Shown here: positions 1 through 8,820 of the stretch, in pieces
How the letters are laid out: each line of letters begins with the position of its first letter
How positions within the stretch are numbered: position 1 is the stretch's first letter
Assembly: GCA_028681335.1 (NCBI GenBank)
Contig: JAQUIT010000005.1
Span: forward strand, 161,241-225,240
Reading direction: 5' to 3'
Origin: Desulfuromonadaceae bacterium
GTDB taxonomy: Bacteria > Desulfobacterota > Desulfuromonadia > Geobacterales > Pseudopelobacteraceae
DNA: 64,000 bases
Program-made: the position numbers and the translations under genes
The notes under the pieces: model-generated
What the model was told of the DNA's origin: nothing
The model's database searches: none
The model's input: the letters and a program-made list of their open reading frames with translations, nothing else

Positions 1-609
1 TGGGCCGTTTTTACGTGAACTTGACTCATGAATAGCTCTGGCAAACAACTCCTTTCCGGCACCACTTTCGCCACGGATCAATACGGTAGCGTCGCTGGCG
101 GCAACATCTTCCGTCATGCAGATCAACTTTTTCATTATCGCATTACGGCTTACGATATTCTTGAAAGAGAACTTGTCATGCGTAACGTTCCCTGACGAAT
201 TGAATTGTGACAGGTCGCGAATCATCCCGACGCCACCACACGCCTTGCCGCTACTATCACATAAAGCTGAGGTGCTTAAGGAAATATTTTTTACATGGTT
301 GTTTCGGCTTACAATTTTCATCCCCATGTTCAGCACCGCCCCGCCTGTTTTCAAATTTTTCTTGATAGGGCAGGAAAAGGTGTCTCCACTGGAACGCAAA
401 ACGGTGTGGTAATGCTGACCAATAGCCTCTTCGTTGAGAAATCCGGTAATCTCCTCAGCAGCACGGTTGAAAAATTGGATACGCATCCGTGAATCAACGG
501 TAAAGACTCCATCAGCAACGCTATCCAGAATTTTGCCAAGATCAATTACATTACGGAGAGCTTCGACTCCATCGACACTATTTCCCGCAGTCTCGTGCAA
601 CAATGACAT
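1..609 (-). CDS. Sigma-54-dependent transcriptional activator, N-terminal part (cut by window edge)
   Basis: The reading frame is open from an ATG at 609 to base 1, giving 203 codons and no stop, so the gene continues outside the window. A strong ribosome-binding site (AAAGGAGGT) lies 1-2 bases before the ATG region on the minus strand. Residues about 20-135 read as a PAS sensor ([26 protein letters not shown]). The AAA+ domain then begins with a clear Walker [16 protein letters not shown], typical of NtrC-family enhancer-binding proteins. The rest of the AAA+ domain and the DNA-binding domain are missing because of the window edge. A -24/-12 element lies about 60 bases upstream. The signal sensed by the PAS domain cannot be read from the sequence. 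Confidence 0.9.
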   Translation of the reverse strand, partial: MSLLHETAGNSVDGVEALRNVIDLGKILDSVADGVFTVDSRMRIQFFNRAAEEITGFLNEEAIGQHYHTVLRSSGDTFSCPIKKNLKTGGAVLNMGMKIVSRNNHVKNISLSTSALCDSSGKACGGVGMIRDLSQFNSSGNVTHDKFSFKNIVSRNAIMKKLICMTEDVAASDATVLIRGESGAGKELFARAIHESSSRKNGP

Positions 610-666
610 TACCTCCTTTAAATCCGGTTCAATAAAAAAACATCTTTCCATTAATCCGACCTTAAA

Positions 667-685
667 ATGCAGGCTATATGCCAAC
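667..685 (-). promoter_or_regulatory. Probable sigma-54 (-24/-12) promoter for the edge regulator
   Basis: On the minus strand the sequence TTGGCATATAGCCTGCAT has GG and GC dinucleotides separated by exactly 10 bases, the defining spacing of a -24/-12 element. Transcription would begin near 657, leaving a leader of about 48 bases before the ATG at 609. It lacks the full TGGCACG consensus, so it is a candidate only. Confidence 0.5.
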
Positions 686-968
686 CCCGTATCTTACTGA
701 ATGTATTCAATACTACGGCTAATGCGGTAAGCATATTATTCGATTTTCATGCAGAACCTGCACATGATTTGCGTCACCTGCACGTGTCGATACGCATACC
801 AACGTTTCAAACAAACCCACAAAAGCCGGGAGAATCCTTTGGGGGTATCATCACCCAAAAACAGACAAAAGAAACCTTCGTGAATTATTATGTTATCGGC
901 AGAGATTCAGCAGGTGACTATGTGAAGGAGGACAAGGAGGCAACGTACAGCTAATTGAATAGAAGACA
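686..968. other. Intergenic stretch without a convincing gene
   Basis: The frames open through here on the plus strand (for example 667-954) lack recognisable domains and have no good start signal. Two GGAGG-like runs near 925-940 are not followed by a useful start codon. I see no hairpin or repeat of note. The stretch may hold further upstream control sites for the divergently oriented regulator. Confidence 0.4.
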
Positions 969-1009
969 AAAAAAAGCACTCACAACAATAGTTGAAAGTG
1001 CTTATTTTT
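969..1009 (-). terminator. Rho-independent terminator after tRNA-Arg
   Basis: A short stem AGCACT/AGTGCT (975-980 with 997-1002) is followed on the minus strand by a run of seven T residues. It lies just beyond the 3' CCA of the tRNA gene and should end that transcript. Confidence 0.75.
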
Positions 1010-1013
1010 ATTA

Positions 1014-1090
1014 TGGTGCGCCTGGAGCGATTCGAACGCCCGACCTACGGATTCGTAGTCCGTTGCTCTATCCAGCTGAGCTACAAGCGC
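1014..1090 (-). tRNA. tRNA-Arg (anticodon ACG)
   Basis: On the minus strand the sequence folds as a complete 77-base tRNA with an encoded CCA. The acceptor arm GCGCTTG pairs with CAGGCGC (one G-U), the T arm contains GTTCGAATC, and the anticodon loop is CTACGAA, giving ACG for arginine CGN codons. A sigma-70-type promoter lies directly upstream and a terminator directly downstream, so it is probably a single-gene unit. Confidence 0.95.
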
Positions 1091-1102
1091 ATTGGAATTG
1101 GT

Positions 1103-1131
1103 CTTATAACGCACCCTGCAGAATATTTCAA
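1103..1131 (-). promoter_or_regulatory. Sigma-70-type promoter of tRNA-Arg
   Basis: On the minus strand TTGAAA (1131-1126) and TATAAG (1108-1103) are separated by 17 bases, and the expected start point falls a few bases before the tRNA 5' end at 1090. Confidence 0.65.
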
Positions 1132-1257
1132 CCTTTTTTTTGCATATTTTCAAATATTCTCACTGACAGGCATAATTTTATCCTATCACTATTGAGACCT
1201 TTTCGGATATCCTAGGTTGCTAACACATGTACATATGTTTTTTTAAAGGCCTACTCA

Positions 1258-1575
1258 ATGGATCACTTCATACTCGAAATCAGCGAAACTGATATCAAAC
1301 GGGAACGGGAAAAATCGAGAGAACTGCGCAAGAGCCGTTGGTGGAAAAATCGCGTGGCCCTGGGTATATGCCACTTCTGTGGCGAACATTTCCCACCGAA
1401 TGAGCTAACAATGGACCACCTGGTGCCTGTATCACGCGGCGGAAAGGCGTCCCGCAACAATGTCGTACCGGCCTGCAAGGAATGCAACAGCCGCAAAAAG
1501 TATCTGCTCCCCATTGAGTGGGAAGAGTATCTGGACGGGCTTGAACGTCAAACAACGGAGTCAACGGGTGAATAA
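1258..1575 (+). CDS. HNH endonuclease family protein
   Basis: A 105-residue protein. Its core is an HNH/McrA-like zinc-ribbon nuclease motif: CHFCGEHF around residue 38, then the catalytic stretch [12 protein letters not shown] and the second zinc pair CKECNSRK. Basic residues precede the domain. Small free-standing HNH proteins of this form are common in deltaproteobacteria, and their substrate is usually unknown. Its stop codon overlaps the GTG start of the following HAD phosphatase by 8 bases, so the two are probably co-translated. Whether it cuts DNA for repair or for restriction cannot be told from sequence. Confidence 0.85.
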   Translation: MDHFILEISETDIKREREKSRELRKSRWWKNRVALGICHFCGEHFPPNELTMDHLVPVSRGGKASRNNVVPACKECNSRKKYLLPIEWEEYLDGLERQTTESTGE

Positions 1576-2227
1576 TAGCAAAAGCCGCTACAAGGTCGTC
1601 ATCTATGACTGTGATGGCGTGATTCTCGACTCCATCGAGTCAAACTACATCTTTTACAACCGCGTCATGGAATTCCTTGGAAAGCCTGAAATCGACAGGG
1701 ACAACAGTGATGCCAGAAGAGTGCTGCACACTTTCTCATTTAACGATGTTATGGAGTATTTTTTCACGGGAGATTCGCTCCGAGAAGAGGCCTTCAGGTT
1801 TGCCAAGACCATTCATTATCGCGACCTGATGCCCTACATGCGTATGGAAGATGGGTTTATTAGTGCTCTTGACCAGCTCAAGGGGCACACATCCCTGGCG
1901 ATTTGCACCAACAGGGCCACGTCCATGGACATGATCATTGAAGATTTCGGGCTGACAGGCTACTTTGAATACGTGATGACGGCGTCACAGGTCAAGAACC
2001 CGAAACCGCATCCTGAACCGCTCCTGAAAGTTCTGGATTATTTTAACGCCAGACCGGAAGAAGCGCTCTTCATCGGCGATGGCGAGGTTGACATGCAGGC
2101 TGCCAATGGCGCCGGAATCCCCTTTATCTCCTACAAATCACACCTGCCGGGATTGGCCCGCATCCAGCACCACGCCGAGATAGTTCAGCATGTCTTTACA
2201 GACGCATCCTCATCGCTACGGTTGTAA
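1568..2227 (+). CDS. HAD-superfamily phosphatase (phosphoglycolate phosphatase-like)
   Basis: The 219-residue frame shows all four HAD motifs: the nucleophile loop DCDGVILDS near residue 13, the threonine motif ICTNRA, the lysine in KNPKPHPEP and the acidic motif FIGDGEVDM. The helical insert between motifs I and II fits a subfamily IA cap, as in Gph-type phosphatases. The GTG at 1568 was chosen because GGAG lies seven bases upstream; an in-frame ATG at 1460 would lie deep inside the HNH gene. The substrate is probably a small phosphate ester, but the sequence does not identify it. Confidence 0.85.
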   Translation: MNNSKSRYKVVIYDCDGVILDSIESNYIFYNRVMEFLGKPEIDRDNSDARRVLHTFSFNDVMEYFFTGDSLREEAFRFAKTIHYRDLMPYMRMEDGFISALDQLKGHTSLAICTNRATSMDMIIEDFGLTGYFEYVMTASQVKNPKPHPEPLLKVLDYFNARPEEALFIGDGEVDMQAANGAGIPFISYKSHLPGLARIQHHAEIVQHVFTDASSSLRL

Positions 2228-2283
2228 CGTCACACAGCATGTTGCAGTCACTAAAAGAGCGAGGATCCGTTTTCGGCCCACCA

Positions 2284-2324
2284 ATAAAAAAGTCCCGTGG
2301 TTGCTGTAACCACGGGACTTTTCG
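2284..2324. terminator. Bidirectional Rho-independent terminator
   Basis: A perfect 12-bp stem (AGTCCCGTGGTT with AACCACGGGACT, 2291-2319) is flanked by A residues on the left and T residues on the right. It can therefore end both the HAD transcript and the convergent hydrolase transcript. Confidence 0.85.
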
Positions 2325-2344
2325 TAAAACAACTGTAGTGGTAC

Positions 2345-2911
2345 TTATCGCACAAGTTTCGAAAGTTTTTTGAACTCATCGGTCCCGGCCACCTTCAACA
2401 GTTGAAACAGGGCGGATTCCGTGCAGGTCGGGACCGCTCCGGCAAGCGTCATAGTCTGAATGGCGGTTTGCCAATTCTGCTTGCTCCGGCTCATGACGGC
2501 ATCCTTCACGACATGGACATCCAGGCCGGCGTCACGCAATTCTATAACCGTCTGCAGCACGCAGACATGAGTTTCCATACCGGTGATAATTACCTGAGTT
2601 CTCCCGGTTGCCTTTAAGGCATCAACAAACCCAGCGCTGCCGCAACAACTGAAGGCCATCTTTTCATGACAGGAAGCGGCCACAGCCTTTTCCCTAAGTT
2701 CCGGCAAAGTCCCCCCGAGCCCCTTTACATATTGCTCGGTAACCAGAACCGGGATAGTCAATTCAGCGGCGCTTTCGAGCAGTATACCGATATTCTTCAC
2801 AAGATTCTTCAGTACGGCTTCATCCATGGCAACACACAGCTTTTCCTGCACATCGATCACCACCAGTACCGCTTTGTCACGTTCCAGAAAAAAACTATCC
2901 TTGATTGACAT
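2345..2911 (-). CDS. Isochorismatase-like cysteine hydrolase
   Basis: The 188-residue protein has the isochorismatase/nicotinamidase fold signatures: the aspartate in VVIDVQEKL, a lysine in the EKMAFSC region and the nucleophilic cysteine in GMETHVCVLQT, preceded by the cis-peptide region typical of the family. The start at 2911 follows AGGGGGACAGCC; an in-frame ATG ten codons upstream (2941) has a weaker site. Members of this group hydrolyse amides or enol ethers, and many are annotated only as YcaC-like hydrolases. The gene stands alone between a shared terminator and a divergent flavoprotein gene, so the context does not suggest a substrate. Confidence 0.85.
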   Translation of the reverse strand: MSIKDSFFLERDKAVLVVIDVQEKLCVAMDEAVLKNLVKNIGILLESAAELTIPVLVTEQYVKGLGGTLPELREKAVAASCHEKMAFSCCGSAGFVDALKATGRTQVIITGMETHVCVLQTVIELRDAGLDVHVVKDAVMSRSKQNWQTAIQTMTLAGAVPTCTESALFQLLKVAGTDEFKKLSKLVR

Positions 2912-3110
2912 GGCTGTCCCCCTGTTGTTCTTCAATGACAATGAGAATCATGCCGTTACCGACGGCACTATGTGCCAGTGTAACGTAGATGCAAGCAATA
3001 ATCAACGCCCGGACGCAGACACTTCATCGCTCTCATCAGAATGAAATGCTATTGTTAGCCTTGAAGTAACATGCTACATCACTGGTATTATTTTACTTTG
3101 GAGGTCTACC

Positions 3111-3686
3111 ATGAAAGTCACCGCATTTAACGGCAGTCCGCGCAAAGACGGCAACACCTCGCTACTTCTCGGCCAAGCCTGCACCGCACTGAACAAGGAA
3201 GGGATAACAACCGAACTGGTCCAGGTGGGAGGCGAAAAGCTCCACGGCTGTATCGCCTGTTACCAATGTTTCGCCCGCAAGGACAAGAGATGTGCCGTGG
3301 CTGACGACATCGCCAACGACTGCATAGAAAAGATGCTTGAGTCAGACGGCATCATCATCGGCTCGCCAACCTATTTCGCCGCCCTGACCCCTGAAACCAA
3401 GGCGCTGATCGACCGCTGCGGTATGGTTTCGCGTGCAAACGGTGACATGTTCAAGCGCAAGGCAGGTGCGGCTGTCGTGGCGGTGCGCCGCGCAGGAGCC
3501 ATCAACGTCTTTGATACGATCAACCACTTCTTCAGTATCGGGCAGATGATCATCCCCGCTTCGAATTACTGGAATATTGGTGTCGGCCGTAACGTTGGTG
3601 ACGTCCTTCAGGATGAGGAGGGGATGCAGACCATGCAGGTACTGGGTGAAAACATGGCCTGGCTGCTAAAGAGGATTGTCGAATAG
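3111..3686 (+). CDS. NADPH-dependent FMN reductase / iron-sulfur flavoprotein family
   Basis: The 191-residue protein begins with the flavodoxin-like FMN-binding loop GSPRKDGNT and continues with SPTYFAALTPETKALIDR, the second FMN contact of the NADPH-FMN reductase family. Between them CIACYQCFARKDKRC carries four cysteines in CxxCxxC-like spacing, as in iron-sulfur flavoproteins of anaerobes (family knowledge). It is probably a cytoplasmic redox enzyme; the electron acceptor is unknown. A strong TTTGGAGG precedes the ATG by eight bases. It is monocistronic, with an intergenic hairpin just after its stop. Confidence 0.85.
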   Translation: MKVTAFNGSPRKDGNTSLLLGQACTALNKEGITTELVQVGGEKLHGCIACYQCFARKDKRCAVADDIANDCIEKMLESDGIIIGSPTYFAALTPETKALIDRCGMVSRANGDMFKRKAGAAVVAVRRAGAINVFDTINHFFSIGQMIIPASNYWNIGVGRNVGDVLQDEEGMQTMQVLGENMAWLLKRIVE

Positions 3687-3697
3687 ACGAGCGGTTC

Positions 3698-3721
3698 AGG
3701 GCGCTCCAGCCGGAGCGCCCT
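3698..3721. terminator. Hairpin between convergent genes
   Basis: AGGGCGCTCC pairs with GGAGCGCCCT around a 4-base loop. No T run follows on either strand, so it may be only a transcript-end stabiliser rather than an efficient intrinsic terminator. Confidence 0.5.
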
Positions 3722-3734
3722 GCCGGAAGACCTC

Positions 3735-4250
3735 CTACAGCAGCGCCTTTGCCGCAGCAATTGCCGCAGCATAATCTGGCTCTCCGGTTACTTCAGGGAC
3801 AATCTGGATATAGCGGATGATGTTTGCAGCATCAACAACAAATACGGCACGACTGAGCAACAGGAGCTCCTTGATCAGCACTCCGTAGCCAAGCCCGAAG
3901 GAACGCTCACGGTAATCGGAGAGCGTCACAACCTTGTCGATCCCGGCCGCACCGCACCAGCGCTTCTGGGCAAATGGAAGATCGAGGCTGACTGTCAGCA
4001 CGACGACATCCCCCGGCAACGTAGCGGCTTCCTGGTTGAAACGGCGGGTTTCCGTATCACAAACCGGAGTATCCAGGGATGGCACCGCCGAGATGATCCT
4101 GATTTTACCAGCGGAACTGGAGAGCGTCACAGCGGCAAGTCCATTGTCAACCACGGCAAATTCGGGAGCTGCGTCGCCAACCTTGAGCTCAGGTCCCAAC
4201 AGAGTCATAGGGTTGCCTTTAAAGGTGATAATTCCAGTCTTTTCATTCAT
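3735..4250 (-). CDS. tpx: Thiol peroxidase (Tpx-type peroxiredoxin)
   Basis: The 171-residue protein is full length for Tpx. The peroxidatic cysteine lies in PSLDTPVCDTETRRF and the second, resolving cysteine in QKRWCGAAGID, the Tpx-specific pair that forms an intramolecular disulfide. It reduces H2O2 and alkyl hydroperoxides using thioredoxin (family knowledge). The ATG at 4250 follows GAGGAGG by seven bases; a TTG two codons upstream is less likely. It is a separate unit beside the Nudix gene, with the same orientation and a short gap. Confidence 0.93.
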   Translation of the reverse strand: MNEKTGIITFKGNPMTLLGPELKVGDAAPEFAVVDNGLAAVTLSSSAGKIRIISAVPSLDTPVCDTETRRFNQEAATLPGDVVVLTVSLDLPFAQKRWCGAAGIDKVVTLSDYRERSFGLGYGVLIKELLLLSRAVFVVDAANIIRYIQIVPEVTGEPDYAAAIAAAKALL

Positions 4251-4296
4251 AATCAATCCTCCTCGTTAAGATCTACCATTACAGGTAGGTGCTGAA

Positions 4297-4914
4297 TTAC
4301 TCCCCGGAACAGTCGTTCCCTTCCAGAAGAGACAAAAATTGCATCACCAGTCGATAGGTGATACCCCACAGTACCGGTTTATCATCAACGGGAAGCCTGA
4401 TTGCCGGCACTTCAAAACTCTTTTCATCAAAAGCGACAAGGCTCTGCAGATGGCTCCCCGGATCACGCAGATCAGAGAGCCTCACCCAGAACAGATCATC
4501 CACCTCTTCGTTCAAAACCGGGCGACAAACCACCCGATCCATGCCGAAGAGGCAGCAGGAAACCCTGACCGGCAGATTTGTTCCCGTTATATCGGAAAGC
4601 CGCCCCAGATAACGCCCCTTCCCGAGATCTATGCCAACCTCCTCATACGTTTCCCGAAGTGCCGCCTGACACTCCAGTTCCCCCTCTTCCAGTTTGCCGC
4701 CCGGAAAGGCTATATGCCCTGACCATGGGTCAAGATCGTGTGCGGCTCGCTGGATAAACAGAATTTCCAAATCATCGGCAGCCTGATGCAGTATCATGGC
4801 GACTGAAGCTCGTGTGCGGCTACCTGAATCCTGCTGAGCCCCACTATTACACATGGCAAGCATCTCTTCGATGCGTTTAAACATACAATCCTGCTCTTTT
4901 GATAAACTTCTCAT
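4297..4914 (-). CDS. Nudix hydrolase, CoA pyrophosphatase-like
   Basis: A 205-residue protein (195 if the ATG at 4884 is used). It carries a complete Nudix box, from GGKLEEGELECQAALRE to TYEEVGID, with the REXXEE core that binds magnesium. The preceding DPWSGHIAFPGG resembles the NUDT7/NUDT8/YeaB group, which cleaves coenzyme A and its derivatives (family knowledge). The specific substrate here is inferred. Two starts are possible; the second has AGGA four bases upstream, while the first has GGAG unusually close. Confidence 0.85.
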   Translation of the reverse strand: MRSLSKEQDCMFKRIEEMLAMCNSGAQQDSGSRTRASVAMILHQAADDLEILFIQRAAHDLDPWSGHIAFPGGKLEEGELECQAALRETYEEVGIDLGKGRYLGRLSDITGTNLPVRVSCCLFGMDRVVCRPVLNEEVDDLFWVRLSDLRDPGSHLQSLVAFDEKSFEVPAIRLPVDDKPVLWGITYRLVMQFLSLLEGNDCSGE

Positions 4915-5001
4915 AGCTCCGATTATTCCTGTATGGATTATTTCATATACTTACCGTATCATTCAGCACCGTCAAGCAAAATCATAACAGGATACCCTAC
5001 G

Positions 5002-6027
5002 ATGCCTCTGCCGCACCCGCCGCACATACCGCAGGTCTCAATCCTCATGCCGGTACGCAATGAAGAGCGCTACCTGCAGGCAACGCTGAATTCACTCTAC
5101 AGGCAGACTTTGACTGATTGGGAACTGGTTGCTGTTGACGACGGTTCATGCGACTCTACGCCGTCAATCCTTGCTGCTGCGGCCAGCCGCGATACCAGGA
5201 TACATGTCATCAGACGCGAAGGCGGCGGATTGGTGGCGGCTCTCAACTCCGGCCTCGCCGCCTGCCGGGCACATCTGTTAGCCCGGCTTGACGGTGACGA
5301 CATCTGCCATTCCCGGCGCCTTGAACTGCAGGCAGCCTATCTGGAGGATCACCCGGACACCGGCCTGGTGGCCTGCAATTTCCGCCATTTCCCACGAACC
5401 GGGCTCAAACAGGGAATGATTGACTACGAGGTATGGCAGAACAGCCTGACGTCACATCCTCTGATCATCCGTGACCTGTTTGTAGAATCTCCGGTTGTCC
5501 ATCCGAGCATCATGACGCGCAGGGCCATCCTGGAAAAGCTGGAGGGGTATCATGACAGCGGTTGGCCGGAGGATTACGATCTCTGGCTGCGCATGGCGGC
5601 TGCAAATGTCCAGTTTGCCCGTTTGCCACAGACACTCCTGTTCTGGCGCGACCACCCGGAACGCGCCACCCGCACCATGGATGAATACGCTTCACATGCC
5701 TTCCGCTCGTGCAAATGCCACCACCTCCTCAATGGTTTTTTGCAAGCCAGTACCGACATTGTCATTGCCGGGGCAGGACAGGAAGCGCGGGCATGGCAGC
5801 GGCTGTTGGCCGCTGCAAAGGTGACGGTTTCAACCTGGCTGGATGTTGATCCGAGAAAGATCGGACGCATCCTGCACGGCGCACCGGTGCTCTCCCCTGC
5901 AGAGTTGCAACTAAACGGCAGAAAAATGATCGTCGCCATCGGCGTGCGAGGAGCACGGGAGCAGTTCAGAAAAGTGGCTGAAAAACGTGGGTGGCAGGAA
6001 GGCGTGGACTTTGTCTGCGTCGCATGA
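5002..6027 (+). CDS. Family 2 glycosyltransferase with a C-terminal nucleotide-binding-like domain
   Basis: The 341-residue protein starts with a GT-A fold: SILMPVRNEERYLQATLNSL, the VDDGSCDST loop and the LARLDGDDICH DXD metal site. The acceptor region includes GWPEDYDLWLRMA, the usual ED general-base signature. After residue 250 a second unit, IVIAGAGQEARAWQRLL then DVDPRKIG and IVAIGVRGAREQF, looks like a degenerate Rossmann/PglD-type domain, so the protein is a fusion. The ATG at 5002 was preferred to one 23 codons upstream because the extra peptide is low in conservation signals and AGGA precedes 5002. It has no neighbouring polysaccharide locus, so its sugar and acceptor are unknown. 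Confidence 0.87.
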   Translation: MPLPHPPHIPQVSILMPVRNEERYLQATLNSLYRQTLTDWELVAVDDGSCDSTPSILAAAASRDTRIHVIRREGGGLVAALNSGLAACRAHLLARLDGDDICHSRRLELQAAYLEDHPDTGLVACNFRHFPRTGLKQGMIDYEVWQNSLTSHPLIIRDLFVESPVVHPSIMTRRAILEKLEGYHDSGWPEDYDLWLRMAAANVQFARLPQTLLFWRDHPERATRTMDEYASHAFRSCKCHHLLNGFLQASTDIVIAGAGQEARAWQRLLAAAKVTVSTWLDVDPRKIGRILHGAPVLSPAELQLNGRKMIVAIGVRGAREQFRKVAEKRGWQEGVDFVCVA

Positions 6028-6090
6028 TAAAAATTGAGGTGCCGGAAGCGGCAGATATGAAAGAAGCAGACAAAGGAGAAGGAGTTGCAG

Positions 6091-6393
6091 ATGTTACCAA
6101 GCAAAGAAGAAATGGCTCTTACAATTGATGAAGCCGATTGGAGCTGCCTGCGGGCTCACTTGAATCGTGGCGGACTGATTCTGGTTGATGACTCCCTTGA
6201 TTTGGCCGATACCGCCCTCAAAGTTGCTGCCGATGACATCGCAATCATCCAGCACTTGATGGAAGTTGGCATGATCGGCAAGCCCTCGGAAGCCAAGATC
6301 CGCACATGGGAAGAGAACCTGAATAAAAAGTTTTCCATGCTGATTGTCAGCCCCTACGTACTATTCCAGGAAAAGACACTGACCTTTCACTAG
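6091..6393 (+). CDS. DUF2288 family protein
   Basis: The 100-residue protein matches what I recall of DUF2288: an N-terminal DEADWSCLRAHLNRGG, a central LDLADTALKVAADD and the closing IVSPYVLFQE. No catalytic residues are evident and the function of the family is unknown. GGAG lies seven bases before the ATG at 6091, and a TTG at 6085 is the alternative. It sits between a glycosyltransferase and yceH in the same direction but with gaps of 63 and 89 bases. Confidence 0.75.
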   Translation: MLPSKEEMALTIDEADWSCLRAHLNRGGLILVDDSLDLADTALKVAADDIAIIQHLMEVGMIGKPSEAKIRTWEENLNKKFSMLIVSPYVLFQEKTLTFH

Positions 6394-6482
6394 ACTGTTC
6401 AGCCTTGCGCAAGCTAACACCTTTCCGGCAGAAAAACGTTGATACCAAACATTTATGATAGTTACCAAAACGAGGCTAAAGA

Positions 6483-7142
6483 GTGGATACAACTCTTAAC
6501 AATATTGAAGTACGCGTTCTGGGTAGCCTGATAGAAAAGGAGCTGACCACTCCTGAGTACTACCCGTTATCACTTAATTCTCTCACAAACGCCTGCAACC
6601 AGAAATCCAACCGCGATCCGGTGGCGGTCCTGACGGAGGAAGATGTCGTACGGGCCCTTGATTCACTCCGCTTCAAACAGTTTGTGGTGCTTTCTGCAGA
6701 CGGCGGCCGGGTATCAAAGTATCGGCATCTGCTTGCTGAAAAACTGGGGCTTATGCCTGCTGAGCTGGCGGTACTTTGCGAGCTGCTGGTACGTGGTCCG
6801 CAGACAACAGGCGAACTACGGACACGGGGAGAACGGATGTACCCGTTCGGTGATCTGGCCGCAGTTGAAGAGGTACTGCAGGAGTTGATCCAGCGAGAAA
6901 ATCCGCTTATTACACTGATGCCGCGACAACCGGGGAGGAAAGAGGGGCGATATGCCCAGCTTTTTTCTGCGCTGCCTGAATGCGGTGAAGAGAACTCTGA
7001 ACACCGCCCTGAGGCAGCACGGCTACGTGTCGTGGCAGAAAATGATCGTATTGCGAAGCTGGAGGAAGAGGTTGCTGCACTGCGTGATGAAGTTGCCGGA
7101 TTACAACAGATGATGACCGCGTTTAAGGCACAGTTTGAATAG
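6483..7142 (+). CDS. yceH: YceH family protein (DUF480), winged-helix
   Basis: The 219-residue protein begins with a GTG and opens with VRVLGSLIEKELTTPEYYPLSLNSLTNACNQKSNR (residues about 10-45, split here by function only), the hallmark of the YceH/DUF480 family. The family contains tandem winged-helix modules and is thought to act in transcription, although its targets are unknown. The C-terminus (residues about 185-219) is a heptad-rich coiled coil. The 3' end overlaps the convergent hflX gene by 20 bases, so the two transcripts collide. Confidence 0.88.
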   Translation: MDTTLNNIEVRVLGSLIEKELTTPEYYPLSLNSLTNACNQKSNRDPVAVLTEEDVVRALDSLRFKQFVVLSADGGRVSKYRHLLAEKLGLMPAELAVLCELLVRGPQTTGELRTRGERMYPFGDLAAVEEVLQELIQRENPLITLMPRQPGRKEGRYAQLFSALPECGEENSEHRPEAARLRVVAENDRIAKLEEEVAALRDEVAGLQQMMTAFKAQFE

Positions 7143-8805
7143 AATCTTCGTCCTCAGGCCAGAACCTTCTCTGCAGCTCATCCATCAGCGGCTTGAGGCT
7201 CTTGCGGTCACGAGCCGATACGGTTACGCTATTCTGGGTCCGGGCGGACTGGCGGACGCGTAAAAACGCCACCATATCTTTTTTCCTCATGTCAGTCAGC
7301 AGATCCGCCTTGTTGTACACCAGCAATTCCTGTTTATCCGCCAACTCCAACTCCGCCAAAATAGTCCTCACCTGGGCGATCTGATCCTCAAAACGGGGAT
7401 GAGACGCGTCCACCACATGCAGCAGCAGGTCGGCATCGCGCATCTCTTCCAGCGTCGCCTTGAAAGCTCCCAAGAGAGATTTCGGCAGAGAGCGGATAAA
7501 ACCGACCGTGTCGGTGATGATGACCTCCCGCTCACGCGGAAAGCGGAGGCGGCGACTCGAGGTGTCAAGCGTGGCAAAAAGCAGGTCTTCGGTAAAAACA
7601 TCACTCTTGGTAAGGGCATTCAGCAGGGTTGATTTCCCTGCATTGGTATAGCCAACGATCGATATGATCGGCACTCCGGCCTTGACCCGCTGTTTCCGCC
7701 GTTGGTCGCGCCCCTGTGACAGCTCTTTGAGTTCCCGCTCCAGACTGGCAATCCGGTCACGGATACGCCGCCGGTCGGTCTCCAACTTGGTTTCACCGGG
7801 GCCACGCCCGCCGATCCCCCCCATCAGACGCGACATCTGCACACCCCGTCCGGTCAGGCGCGGCAGCAGGTACTTAAGCTGGGCCAACTCTACCTGCACC
7901 TTGCCGTCCAGCGTCTTCGCCCGTCGTGCAAAGATATCCAGTATCAGCTGGCTGCGGTCAATAACCTTCAGCTCCGTCATTGCAGAAACAGAACGGATCT
8001 GGGCCGGTGTCAGCTCCTGATCGAAGATCAGCATGCTGGCGCCACGCTGCATCGCCCTTATGACCACGTCACGCATCATCCCCTCTCCCATCAGAAAGCG
8101 TGGATTAAGCTTTTTAGGCCTCTGGATGAATTCGTCCAGAGCCTCTACCTGGGCGGTACGCGCCAACTCACGCAATTCAGCCATTGAATCTTCAGCTTCC
8201 TGGCGTGTTCCGGATGTCGTAACGGAGATAAGGATGGCCCGTTCAAGAATATCCTTCGCTTTCGATACACTGCGGGCCGCTTTTTCCAGATCGGCTTCCA
8301 GCTCAGATATTGCATGACTGCAATCGAGGTCGATTCGTTCAAGCGGCACGATTGGATCAAGGGCCGTACTCGCCCCTCTCGGGTCCGGGGTAAGCCAGGC
8401 CAACTGGGCGTAAATCTGGTTTTTCCCGGGTGTGTACAGCAGAGCTGCGAGCAGGTCAAAGCGCAACAGCGAGAGGTCAGTCAGGTCGTCTTCGGATACC
8501 GGTTCGTTTTTCAGGTGGGTGTGGATCAGGCGCAGACCGCGCATGACTCTTTTGCCGAGCGGGTAATCACGGAGTTCCGGGATCACCACCCCCCGTTCAT
8601 CGCCGACAATGACATATTCTACATTGCCGGCGCGGTTGACAAGGATGGCGATCTGGCGACGGAGGTCACTGGAAAGCTCAATGAGACGGGCAGCCAGATC
8701 ATGTGAACAGAATTCCGCAACAGGGACCCGTCTGCGGTAAATGCGTTCCAGTGACTGGATCTGACTTGATTTTAGGCCTGCAAGATTACCGAATACTTCT
8801 TTAAT
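7123..8805 (-). CDS. hflX: GTPase HflX, apparently starting at an ATT codon
   Basis: The G domain shows GYTNAGKSTLLN (P-loop), DTVGFIRSLPKSL (G3) and NKADLL (G4); before it lies the HflX-specific glycine-rich GGIGGRGPGETKLETDRR. HflX splits stalled 70S ribosomes (family knowledge). The first in-frame GTG is at 8589-8592, but clear coding continues upstream for 72 codons (LERIYRRRVP, ILVNRAGNVEYVIVGDERG) to an in-frame TAA at 8823-8821. No ATG, GTG or TTG occurs in that interval. An ATT at 8805 is preceded by TGGAG and a seven-base spacer and begins a stretch resembling usual HflX N-termini, giving 560 residues. It follows fabI by 15 bases, so the two are probably co-transcribed. Confidence 0.85.
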   Translation of the reverse strand: MKEVFGNLAGLKSSQIQSLERIYRRRVPVAEFCSHDLAARLIELSSDLRRQIAILVNRAGNVEYVIVGDERGVVIPELRDYPLGKRVMRGLRLIHTHLKNEPVSEDDLTDLSLLRFDLLAALLYTPGKNQIYAQLAWLTPDPRGASTALDPIVPLERIDLDCSHAISELEADLEKAARSVSKAKDILERAILISVTTSGTRQEAEDSMAELRELARTAQVEALDEFIQRPKKLNPRFLMGEGMMRDVVIRAMQRGASMLIFDQELTPAQIRSVSAMTELKVIDRSQLILDIFARRAKTLDGKVQVELAQLKYLLPRLTGRGVQMSRLMGGIGGRGPGETKLETDRRRIRDRIASLERELKELSQGRDQRRKQRVKAGVPIISIVGYTNAGKSTLLNALTKSDVFTEDLLFATLDTSSRRLRFPREREVIITDTVGFIRSLPKSLLGAFKATLEEMRDADLLLHVVDASHPRFEDQIAQVRTILAELELADKQELLVYNKADLLTDMRKKDMVAFLRVRQSARTQNSVTVSARDRKSLKPLMDELQRRFWPEDEDSIQTVP

Positions 8806-8820
8806 GGGATGGCTCCAGAA

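Noticed and set aside
667..954. A plus-strand 95-codon frame upstream of tRNA-Arg
   Set aside because: No domain, weak start context, and it overlaps the putative -24/-12 promoter of the divergent regulator.
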